Assembly (NCBI GenBank): GCA_030431615.1
Contig: JAUIID010000006.1
Location: forward strand, 1-55,527
Source: Alphaproteobacteria bacterium
Lineage (GTDB): Bacteria > Pseudomonadota > Alphaproteobacteria > Geminicoccales > Geminicoccaceae
Reading direction: 5' to 3'
Length of the DNA: 55,527 nucleotides
Shown here piece by piece: positions 36,025-43,215 of this stretch; positions within the stretch are counted from its first letter, which is position 1; every line of letters begins with the position of its first letter. The notes under the pieces were generated by a model. The model was not told where the DNA came from. It did not search any database and saw nothing but the letters and a program-made list of their open reading frames with translations. The translations under genes were made by a program, and so were the position numbers.

Positions 36025-36774
36025 ATGACCCGCCTCCCCTACGATCTCACCGGCCCGATCGGCGCCCGCGCCAGCCTCGGCCTTGTCGTGCTGCAGTCCG
36101 ACGAGGTGATCGAGCAGGACTTCCGCCGCCTCTTTCCTGTCGGCGACACCGCCCTCTACGTCACCCGCATCCCGAGCGGCGCCGACGTGACCGGCGCGAC
36201 GCTGGCCGCCATGGAAACCGCCCTCCCGGCCGCCACGGCCCTCCTGCCGCCCTCGGTCGACTTCGCCGCCATCGGCTATGCCTGCACCTCCGGTGCGACG
36301 GTCATCGGCCCGACCCGGGTAGCCGATCTCGTCCGGGGTGCCGCCAAAGTCGCCGCCGTCACCGACCCACTCTCCGCCACCCTCACCGCCTTCGCCGCCC
36401 TCGGCTGCCGGCGGATCGGCCTCGTCTCGCCCTATGTGGCCGAGGTCTCCGATGCCCTGCGGGCAGCCCTCACGGCCCATGGTCTCGAGATCGGCGCCTT
36501 CGGCTCGTTCGAGGAGAAGGAGGAAGCCCGCGTCGCCCGCATCGCCCCCGCCTCGATCCGCGCGGCGGCCCTCGCCATCGGCAGCCCCGACGAGGTCGAC
36601 GCCGTCTTCCTCTCCTGCACCAACCTCCGCACCCTCCCCATCATCGCCGACCTCGAGGCCGAGCTGCAAAAGCCCATCGTCAGCAGCAACCAGGCCCTCG
36701 CCTGGCAGATGGCCCGCCTCGCCAGCCTCGAGCCGCTCGATCCGGCCTTCGGGCGCCTGATGACCCAGGGCTGA
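36025..36774 (+). CDS. Asp/Glu racemase-superfamily enzyme (maleate isomerase / arylmalonate decarboxylase type)
   Basis: 249 residues. The two catalytic cysteines of the superfamily sit in IGYACTSGATVIG (near residue 90) and VFLSCTNLRTLPII (near residue 195), in the form seen in maleate isomerase and EutA proteins. LGLVVLQSDEVIEQDFRRL is the usual N-terminal strand and helix. Members isomerise, racemise or decarboxylate small carboxylic acids without a cofactor. The gene starts eight bases after the M24 peptidase stop. A logical sequence is hydrolysis by the peptidase, then conversion of the released acid here. Confidence 0.87.
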   Translation: MTRLPYDLTGPIGARASLGLVVLQSDEVIEQDFRRLFPVGDTALYVTRIPSGADVTGATLAAMETALPAATALLPPSVDFAAIGYACTSGATVIGPTRVADLVRGAAKVAAVTDPLSATLTAFAALGCRRIGLVSPYVAEVSDALRAALTAHGLEIGAFGSFEEKEEARVARIAPASIRAAALAIGSPDEVDAVFLSCTNLRTLPIIADLEAELQKPIVSSNQALAWQMARLASLEPLDPAFGRLMTQG

Positions 36775-36790
36775 CAGCGGCCCCCTGTCC

Positions 36791-36819
36791 TTGACGCCCC
36801 ACTGACACCCGCCTAACAT
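36791..36819 (+). promoter_or_regulatory. Sigma-70-like promoter ahead of the GntR gene
   Basis: TTGACG, a 17-base spacer and TAACAT match the sigma-70 consensus well. The GntR start codon is 27 bases after the -10. A short inverted repeat GACAG...CTGTC (36773-36789) lies just upstream. This allows the regulator and following genes to be transcribed separately from the ribose-type importer. Confidence 0.55.
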
Positions 36820-36845
36820 TTCAGTGCGAGATCAGGGAAGAACGC

Positions 36846-37562
36846 GTGAACGAAGCGCGAGACAGCGCCATTTCGGCCCCGAGCACGGCCGAGCCCATCG
36901 CCGGCGACGGGGCGCGTGCGCCCATGCTGCGCGAGCAGGCGGTCATCGCCTTCAAGGAGCGTCTCTTCCGTGGCGACCTCAGGCCCGGCCAGTTCCTCAG
37001 CCAGCGCGAGCTGACCCTCTTCCTCGGCCTGCCGCTCGCCCCCGTCCGCGACGCCGTCCGGCGGCTCGAGAGCGAGGGGCTCGTACGCGTCATCCCGCAG
37101 CGCGGCATCGCCGTCGCCGAGGTGAGCCTGCAGTTCGTCCGGGAGTCGTTCGAGCTCCGGAAGGCGCTCGAAACCTGGTCCGCCCGGCGCTTCGCCGAGA
37201 CCGGGCCGGTGGCGCTCCTCGACTCACTGACCGACGAGGTGCGCACGCTCGAAGCCGAGGTTGCCAAGGGCCTCGATCCGGAGCTGCGCGGCCGGGTGAT
37301 CCTGCTCGATCGCCGGCTGCACGAGACCATCGTCGTCTCGCTGAAGAACCAGCTCCTCGCCGAGGTCACCCGCCAGACCTTCGACAAGATCCAGCTCGTG
37401 CGGCTGGTCCATCCGGTCACCCACGACCGCCTGCGCCGCGCCTTCGGCGAGCACCTCGCCATCCTGGAAGCGCTCCGCCGGCGCGACGGCGAAGGGGCCG
37501 CGGCGGCGATGGACGCGCATCTCGACAGCGCCATGCGGCACGCCATCGGCATCGTTGATTGA
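36846..37562 (+). CDS. GntR-family regulator, FCD (FadR) type, GTG start
   Basis: 238 residues. Residues about 30-95 are the winged helix-turn-helix (FLSQRELTLFLGLPLAPVRD, then RLESEGLVRVIPQRG). An all-helical FCD ligand domain follows, whose metal/ligand residues appear in LLDRRLHETI, HDRLRRAFGEHLAIL and AMDAHLDSAM. FCD regulators sense small carboxylic acids, which fits the acid-handling enzymes next to it. The GTG is supported by AGGGAAG seven bases upstream. It stands between the two importer modules and could control both, possibly through the palindrome at 30399-30416; that link is inferred. Confidence 0.9.
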   Translation: MNEARDSAISAPSTAEPIAGDGARAPMLREQAVIAFKERLFRGDLRPGQFLSQRELTLFLGLPLAPVRDAVRRLESEGLVRVIPQRGIAVAEVSLQFVRESFELRKALETWSARRFAETGPVALLDSLTDEVRTLEAEVAKGLDPELRGRVILLDRRLHETIVVSLKNQLLAEVTRQTFDKIQLVRLVHPVTHDRLRRAFGEHLAILEALRRRDGEGAAAAMDAHLDSAMRHAIGIVD

Positions 37563-37570
37563 AGGAAACC

Positions 37571-39067
37571 ATGACCAAGCGACCCAACCTGCTCTTCCTC
37601 TTCTCCGACCAGCACGCCCAGCGGGTCGCCGGCTGCTACGGCGACGGCGTGGCGCTCACCCCCAATCTCGACGCGCTGGCCGCCCGCGGGGTCACCTTCG
37701 ACAACTGCTACTGCCCCTCGCCGATCTGCGTGCCGTCGCGCATGTCGATGCTGACCGCCCGCCATCCCTCGGCCCAGGCCTGCTGGACCAATGACGACCA
37801 CCTCTCGACCGAGGCCCCCACCTTCGCCCATGCGCTGGGTGCTGCCGGCTACCGGCCGACCCTCGCCGGCCGCGCCCACTTCATGGGCCCGGACCAACTG
37901 CACGGCTATGTCCAGCGCTTCGTCGGCGACCACAGCCCGAACCATGCCGGCCTGCCGCGCCACGACCTCGGCGTGCTCGAGGGGGCGAATGACCCCTGGA
38001 GCGTGGGCGTCATCCGCTCCGGCCGCGGGCAGTGCGCCTACCAGCTCAAGGACCAGGCCTCGACCGACGCCGCCGTCGAGCACCTGCACGAGCTCGGTCG
38101 CCGCCAGCGCCAGGGTGGTGCCGAGCCCTTCGCCATGACGGTCGGCTGGATCCTGCCGCACGCCCCCTTCGTCGCCACGGCCGAGGACTATGCACCTTTC
38201 GACGGCAAGGTCGGCCCGCCCGACCTCGCCCCGCCCGCCACAGGCGACGAGCACGCCTGGATCGGCTGGTGGCGGCAGAACCGCGAGCTTCATGAGCGGA
38301 CCGACGACGAGATCATGCGGGCGCGCACCGCCTATTACGGCCTCGTCATGCGGCTCGACCGGATGATCGGCGAGGTGCTGGCCGCCCTCGAATCGGCCGG
38401 CCTCGCCGAGGACACGCTCGTCGTCTACGCCAGCGACCACGGCGAGCAGATCGGTGAGCGCGGCCTCTGGTGGAAGCACACGCTCTACGACGAATCGGCG
38501 AAGGTGCCCTGCGTCCTCGCCTGGCCCGGCAGGCTGCCCGAGGGCGAGCGCCGCGCCGCCGTCACCAACCTCACCGACCTCACCGCCACCATGCTGGACG
38601 CCGTGGGCGCCGCCCCCCTGCCGAACGCCCAGGCCTCCAGCTTCCTCGACGTCGCCCGGGACGGCTCGACGCCCTGGCTCGATACGACCTTCTCCGAGTA
38701 CTGCACCGACGCCGTGCCGGCCTGGACCGGCGGCATGGCGGTCCAGCAGCGGATGCTGCGTGCCGGCCGCTACAAGCTGATCTACTATCACGGCTACGAG
38801 CCGCAGCTCTTCGACCTCGAGGACGACCCGAGGGAGCAGCACGACCTCGCCCGAAGCCGCCGCCACCAGGCGGTCAGGGAGCAGCTCTTGCGCCAGCTCC
38901 TCGCCGACTGGGACCCCGAGGCCATCGCCCGGCGGATGCGCGAGCGGCGCCGGGAGAAGGACGTGCTCGCCCGCTGGGCCGGCGCCACGCTGCCACCGGA
39001 CCAGTATCGCTGGCCGATGACGCCGGAGATGAACCGGCTCGACGACTTCGACCCCAACAACACCTGA
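37571..39067 (+). CDS. Sulfatase-family hydrolase with CxPSR motif
   Basis: 498 residues of the alkaline-phosphatase/sulfatase fold. FLFSDQHAQRVAGCYG gives the first metal Asp, and ICVPSRMSMLTAR carries the C-V-P-S-R sequence whose Cys53 is converted to formylglycine. VVYASDHGEQIGERGLWWKH supplies the Asp-His metal ligands. There is no signal peptide, so the enzyme is cytoplasmic and acts on an imported sulfate ester or related substrate. The formylglycine-generating enzyme is not in the window. The ATG at 37571 follows GAAGGAAACC; it begins eight bases after the GntR stop. The taurine-type importer downstream may bring in its substrate. Confidence 0.92.
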   Translation: MTKRPNLLFLFSDQHAQRVAGCYGDGVALTPNLDALAARGVTFDNCYCPSPICVPSRMSMLTARHPSAQACWTNDDHLSTEAPTFAHALGAAGYRPTLAGRAHFMGPDQLHGYVQRFVGDHSPNHAGLPRHDLGVLEGANDPWSVGVIRSGRGQCAYQLKDQASTDAAVEHLHELGRRQRQGGAEPFAMTVGWILPHAPFVATAEDYAPFDGKVGPPDLAPPATGDEHAWIGWWRQNRELHERTDDEIMRARTAYYGLVMRLDRMIGEVLAALESAGLAEDTLVVYASDHGEQIGERGLWWKHTLYDESAKVPCVLAWPGRLPEGERRAAVTNLTDLTATMLDAVGAAPLPNAQASSFLDVARDGSTPWLDTTFSEYCTDAVPAWTGGMAVQQRMLRAGRYKLIYYHGYEPQLFDLEDDPREQHDLARSRRHQAVREQLLRQLLADWDPEAIARRMRERRREKDVLARWAGATLPPDQYRWPMTPEMNRLDDFDPNNT

Positions 39068-39081
39068 AGGGAGGCTTGAAG

Positions 39082-40116
39082 ATGCTGAGAAGAACGCTGC
39101 TCGCGACGGCCCTGGCCCTCGGCCTGGCCCCGACCCTCGTGAATGCCCAGGCGATCGAGTTCAAGATCGGCGCCGCCAACTCCGTCGACCACGCGCCGGC
39201 CTTCGTCGGCGTCGAGAAGGGCATCTTCGCGAAGCACGGGCTGGATGCGAAGATCGTCATGTATCAAACCGGCGTCGAGATGATCAACGGCCTGCTCAAC
39301 GGCGCGCAGGACGTCAACATCATGGGCTCGATCCCCTTCCTCGCCGGCGTCTCGCGCGACCAGCCGCTCATGCTGATCGGCCACCTGCACGGCGACGCGA
39401 CCACGACCTCCTACACCGAGAACGTGTCGATCGTGGCCTCCGCCGAATCGGGCATCACCGAGGGCGATATCGCCTCGCTCAAGGGCAAGAAGATCGGCAC
39501 GCCCAGGGGTGCGGGGGCCGAGGGCTTCCTCGTCGGCCTGCTGCCCGAGCACGGGCTCGGCGTCGACGACGTCACGCTGCTCAACATCAAGCCCGCCGAC
39601 CTCGTCACCGCCCTTCGCCAGGGCGACGTCGACGCCATCGCCATCTGGGAGCCCTGGGGCACCACGGCTGCCCTGCGTGTCCCCGGTGCCGTGCTCGTCC
39701 AGCGCGGCGGCTGCGGCCAGTGCTACGACCCCGGCACCATCCTCACCACCCAGCAGGTGATCGCCGACAAGGCCGAGGCGCTGAACCGCTTCATGGTGGC
39801 CTTCGCCGAGGCCGAGCAGTGGGTCCGCCAGAACTACGACGCGGCGGCCGAGATCAACATGCGCTGGATGCAGGGCGTCGACCAGGACGTCATGACCGTC
39901 GCCATCCGCCACTCGATCTACGATCCGCGGCCGAGCCTCAACACGCTCGAGGGCTACAGGACCAACACCATCCCGCAGCTCCTCGCCGACGACCGCATGG
40001 CCAAGGAGGTCGACCCGGCCGACATCGTCGACCCGCAGTTCTACCTCCACGCCCTCGAGACGGCGCCGGAATACTTCGACGACCTGCCCGAGATCCCGGC
40101 AGACCAGAGCTTCTGA
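39082..40116 (+). CDS. ABC transporter substrate-binding protein, NMT1/SsuA (taurine/nitrate) type
   Basis: 344 residues with a signal peptide (LLATALALGLAPTLVNA, cleavage before QAIEFK). The mature protein has the NMT1-type layout: AANSVDHAPAFVGVEKGIFA, LNGAQDVNIMGSIPFLAG, then the hinge LKGKKIGTPRGAGAEGFLVG and VDAIAIWEPWG. IWEPW is typical of taurine/sulfonate and related binding proteins. Two Cys in RGGCGQCYDPG may form a disulfide or touch the ligand, unusual in this family. The gene lies 14 bases after the sulfatase stop, so a sulfated or sulfonated ligand is likely by context. Confidence 0.9.
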   Translation: MLRRTLLATALALGLAPTLVNAQAIEFKIGAANSVDHAPAFVGVEKGIFAKHGLDAKIVMYQTGVEMINGLLNGAQDVNIMGSIPFLAGVSRDQPLMLIGHLHGDATTTSYTENVSIVASAESGITEGDIASLKGKKIGTPRGAGAEGFLVGLLPEHGLGVDDVTLLNIKPADLVTALRQGDVDAIAIWEPWGTTAALRVPGAVLVQRGGCGQCYDPGTILTTQQVIADKAEALNRFMVAFAEAEQWVRQNYDAAAEINMRWMQGVDQDVMTVAIRHSIYDPRPSLNTLEGYRTNTIPQLLADDRMAKEVDPADIVDPQFYLHALETAPEYFDDLPEIPADQSF

Positions 40117-40133
40117 GCGGCGGCCGGGGACCG

Positions 40134-40934
40134 ATGACCACGACCCAGACAACGGACACGAAGATCCGGCTCGACGCCGTCCGGCTCGAGTACGTCAAGG
40201 AAGAGGGACGCTCGCGCCATCTGGCGGTCGAGAGCATCTCGCTCGACATCCGGGACAAGGAGTTCCTCGTGGTCGTCGGCCCCTCCGGCTGCGGCAAGTC
40301 CACCCTCATCTCGGCCATCGCCGGCTTCCTCAAGCCGACCGGTGGCCACATCACCATGGACGGCAGGGAGATCACCCGCCCGGGGGCAGACCGCGGCGTC
40401 GTCTTCCAGGAATACGCCCTCCTCCCCTGGAAACGGGTCATCGACAACGTCGCCCTCGGCCTCAAGTTCAAGGGCGTGCCGAAGGCCGAACGCTACGCCA
40501 CCGCCAGGCGCTTCCTCGCCATCACCAACCTCGCCGACGCCGAGCAGAAATTCCCGCACGAGCTCTCGGGCGGCATGAAGCAGCGCGCCGCCGTCGCCCG
40601 CACCCTCGCCAACGCGCCCGAGGTCATGCTCATGGACGAGCCCTTCGCGGCCGTCGACGCGCAGACCCGCATGACCCTGCAGGAAGAGCTCGTCCGCGTC
40701 TGGGAGCAGGCCCGGCTCACCGTCCTCTTCGTCACCCACAGCGTCGAGGAGGCCGTCTTCCTCGGCGACCGCGTCGTCGTCCTCACGCCAGGGCCCGGCC
40801 GCATCAAGTCCATCGTCGACGTGTCCATCCCGCGCGCCCGCCGCAACTGGCAGGAAATGAACCAGGACCCGGAATTCATCCGGCTGCGCGACGAGGTGCT
40901 CGTCCAGGTGCGGGGCCAGCCGGTCGCCGCATGA
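40134..40934 (+). CDS. ABC transporter ATP-binding protein, taurine/nitrate type
   Basis: 266 residues with a single nucleotide-binding domain. Walker A is GPSGCGKST, the Q-loop is VFQEYALLPW, the signature is LSGGMKQRAAVARTLA, Walker B is VMLMDEPFAAVD and the switch is FVTHSVEEA. VFQEYALLPWKRVIDNV is characteristic of the TauB/SsuB/NrtD group. The stop overlaps the start of the next small gene as ATGA, tightly coupling the two. Confidence 0.93.
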   Translation: MTTTQTTDTKIRLDAVRLEYVKEEGRSRHLAVESISLDIRDKEFLVVVGPSGCGKSTLISAIAGFLKPTGGHITMDGREITRPGADRGVVFQEYALLPWKRVIDNVALGLKFKGVPKAERYATARRFLAITNLADAEQKFPHELSGGMKQRAAVARTLANAPEVMLMDEPFAAVDAQTRMTLQEELVRVWEQARLTVLFVTHSVEEAVFLGDRVVVLTPGPGRIKSIVDVSIPRARRNWQEMNQDPEFIRLRDEVLVQVRGQPVAA

Positions 40935-41263
40935 AGCCCCTCCTCCATTTCCTCCGCTTCCCCCCGGTGGCGGCGACGCTGGCGCTCCTCGTTCTCTGGC
41001 TCGCCTGGAGCACCTGGCTCGACGCCGGCGGTGCGGCCCGGCTCACCCCGGACGAGCTGCCCGCCGACGGCAGTGCCGCCCCCCTCGAGGTCGAGCTCCG
41101 CTTTCGCCCCGAAGCCTTCCACATGACCCGGCTGCAGGACATCGGCCGCCTCATCCGGGTCGAGGACCGCTCCGTCTTCCTCATGGACGTCGATCCCGAG
41201 GCCGCGCGGACCATGGCGCGCAATTACTGGGTCGCCGACATCCGCCCCTGGGACGGGGTCTGA
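40931..41263 (+). CDS. Small membrane-anchored protein within a taurine-type ABC operon
   Basis: 110 residues, family not recognised. A short N-terminal cytoplasmic stretch leads to one transmembrane helix (VAATLALLVLWLAWSTWL, residues 13-30). The remaining 80 residues are soluble and presumably periplasmic. They contain LEVELRFRPEAFHMTRLQDIG and RNYWVADIRPWDGV, with hydrophobic strands but no Cys. The ATGA overlap with the ATPase gene and the four-base gap before the permease make it an integral part of the importer operon. TauABC and SsuABC systems do not normally include such a subunit. It may stabilise the permease or aid capture; this is inference. Confidence 0.75.
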   Translation: MKPLLHFLRFPPVAATLALLVLWLAWSTWLDAGGAARLTPDELPADGSAAPLEVELRFRPEAFHMTRLQDIGRLIRVEDRSVFLMDVDPEAARTMARNYWVADIRPWDGV

Positions 41264-41267
41264 GCGC

Positions 41268-42068
41268 ATGAACGCGGGCCTGCTGACCCCCGCCACCGAG
41301 CGGTTCCTCAAGGGCGCCGCCGGCGTGCTCGTCCTCGTCGCCCTCTGGCAGGCCTCCGTGCCGCTGGTCGGGCTCGAGCCCTATTTCTACCCCTCGCCCG
41401 CCGACGTCTGGCACGCCTTCGTCGAGCTCATGGAGAAGGGCATCCTGCCCGTCTACCTGGTCGACAGCCTCTACCGCTATCTCCTGGGCGTCGGCCTCGG
41501 CATCGTGCTCGGCATCGCCGCCGGGCTCCTGATCGGGCTCTCGGCCACGGCATCCCGCATCCTCACCCCGCTCATCAACTTCCTCTTCGCCATCGTCGAG
41601 GTCGCCTGGATCCCGATCTTCGTCATCTGGTTCGGCTACGGCTTCAAGACGATCCTCATTGCCCTCGTCTACGTCGTCCTCTTCCCGCTCCTCTACAACA
41701 CGCTGCTCGGCGTCAGGACCGTCCCCCAGGTCTACGTCAACGCCGCCCGCTCGCTCGGCGCCACGCGCTTGCAGCTCATCAAGGACGTCATCCTGCCGGC
41801 AGCACTCCCCAACATCATCACCGGGCTGCGCGTCGGCGCCGGCTTCGCCTTTCGCGGCCTCATCTTCGCCGAGATCATCGCCGCCAAGACCGGCATCGGC
41901 TACCTCATCTTCGAGGGCGCCTCGACCCAGCAGACCGCCCGCACCATCGTCGGCATGATCGTCATGGGCCTGCTCTGGCTCTTCCTCGACCGCTGCTACC
42001 TGAAGCCCATCGAGCGCGTCACCATCGAGCGCTGGGGCCAGGTCACCACGGCGGAAGACCGCGAATGA
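41268..42068 (+). CDS. ABC transporter permease 1, taurine/nitrate type
   Basis: A 266-residue inner-membrane protein with six hydrophobic segments. The coupling motif reads ARSLGATRLQLIKDVILPAALPNIITGLRVG near residue 160, the standard EAA-type loop of TauC/SsuC permeases. FFYPSPADVWHAFVELM near the N-terminus is also typical. It overlaps the next permease gene as ATGA. Two different permeases indicate a heterodimeric channel. Confidence 0.92.
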   Translation: MNAGLLTPATERFLKGAAGVLVLVALWQASVPLVGLEPYFYPSPADVWHAFVELMEKGILPVYLVDSLYRYLLGVGLGIVLGIAAGLLIGLSATASRILTPLINFLFAIVEVAWIPIFVIWFGYGFKTILIALVYVVLFPLLYNTLLGVRTVPQVYVNAARSLGATRLQLIKDVILPAALPNIITGLRVGAGFAFRGLIFAEIIAAKTGIGYLIFEGASTQQTARTIVGMIVMGLLWLFLDRCYLKPIERVTIERWGQVTTAEDRE

Positions 42069-42844
42069 CCCGCCTCGCCCCCCGCCTGCACGACCTCGCC
42101 CTCGGCACCCTGCCCTTCGTCCTGATCCTCGTCGCCTGGTTCCTGCTGCCGCATCTGCTCGACTATCCGAGCTACATGCTACCGTCGCTCGGCACCGTCA
42201 TCGACCGCGCCATTGGCTCGATCGAGGACGGCTCGCTCCTTGAGAACACCCTCGCCAGCCTGCAGCGCCTCGCCATCGGCTTTATCATCGGCAATGGCGT
42301 CGCCATCCCCCTCGGCATCGCCATCGCGCTCAACCGCCACGTCGCCGACACGCTCCGCCCGGTCCTCACCTTCCTCCAGTCGATCGCCGGCATCGCCTGG
42401 GTGCCGCTCGCCATCATCTGGTTCGGCATCGGCCAGGGGGCCGTCGTCTTCGTCATCGCCAACACCATCTTCTTCGCCGGCATCTACAACACCGTCGTCG
42501 GCGTCGAATCGATCCCCAACACCCTCTACCGCGCCGTCCGCAGCCACGGCGGCAAGGGCATCCAGATCTTCACCGAGCTCATCCTCCCGGGCGCCCTCGT
42601 CCAGATCATCCTCGGCCTCCGGACCTCCATGGCCTATGGCTGGCGCGCCCTCGTCGCCGGCGAGATGATCGCCGGCACCAACGGCCTCGGCTACATGAGC
42701 ATCGAAGCCGTCCAGTGGTACCAGACCGAAACCGTCATCCTCGGCATGATCCTCATCGGCATCCTCTGGCTCATCCTCGACCGCCTCCTCTTCGTGCCCC
42801 TCGAGCAGCGGACCATCGTCCGCTGGGGCCTCATCCAGCGTTAG
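42065..42844 (+). CDS. ABC transporter permease 2, taurine/nitrate type
   Basis: 259 residues, six hydrophobic segments. YMLPSLGTVIDRAIG near the start and VRSHGGKGIQIFTELILPGA in the coupling loop fit the BPD_transp_1 family, though the EAA loop (normally A-x-x-L-G-A) is altered to V-R-S-H-G-G. It is the last gene of the 12.4-kb co-directional block. After it the base composition falls sharply into the foreign island. No terminator with a U-run was seen. Confidence 0.9.
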   Translation: MTRLAPRLHDLALGTLPFVLILVAWFLLPHLLDYPSYMLPSLGTVIDRAIGSIEDGSLLENTLASLQRLAIGFIIGNGVAIPLGIAIALNRHVADTLRPVLTFLQSIAGIAWVPLAIIWFGIGQGAVVFVIANTIFFAGIYNTVVGVESIPNTLYRAVRSHGGKGIQIFTELILPGALVQIILGLRTSMAYGWRALVAGEMIAGTNGLGYMSIEAVQWYQTETVILGMILIGILWLILDRLLFVPLEQRTIVRWGLIQR

Positions 42845-43215
42845 CGCCCGCCGGCCGGTCGCATACTTCGTCGGAGCTTCGGTCGAACCGTGCTCACGTA
42901 GCGCTGCTACGCTCCGCGCGGATCGCCTCGCCCTCCTCGTCTCCGACTCGGCCGTCGGGCGCTCGGGGCATCCTGGGCAGACGGAAAAAGAGCTGACGAT
43001 CCCCTCTACTTTGACCGTTTACTGATATGTGGTTACTCTACCCATCAAGAGCAAAATTTGTCAGAACCCATGCGTCAGTTCTGGGACTGGACACCTTCGA
43101 AGCGAGTTCAAGGGCCTTACCTCCGCTTCGGCAGTATTTCCGAAGCTTGCGATGAACGCATAGCTTTGGAAAGAACAACAAGCCGATCTGCGCGAAATTC
43201 ATCGGGCAAGACAAG
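42845..43215. other. Boundary of the AT-rich island, upstream of the OLD-like gene
   Basis: The first 150 bases are high-GC host-type DNA with a hairpin CGTAGC-GCT-GCTACG (42897-42911). From about 42985 the composition becomes AT-rich. TTGACC (43011-43016), 17 bases and TACTCT (43034-43039) form a possible weak promoter for the ATPase gene, which would give a leader of about 170 bases. No tRNA, integrase or terminal repeat was found. Confidence 0.5.
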
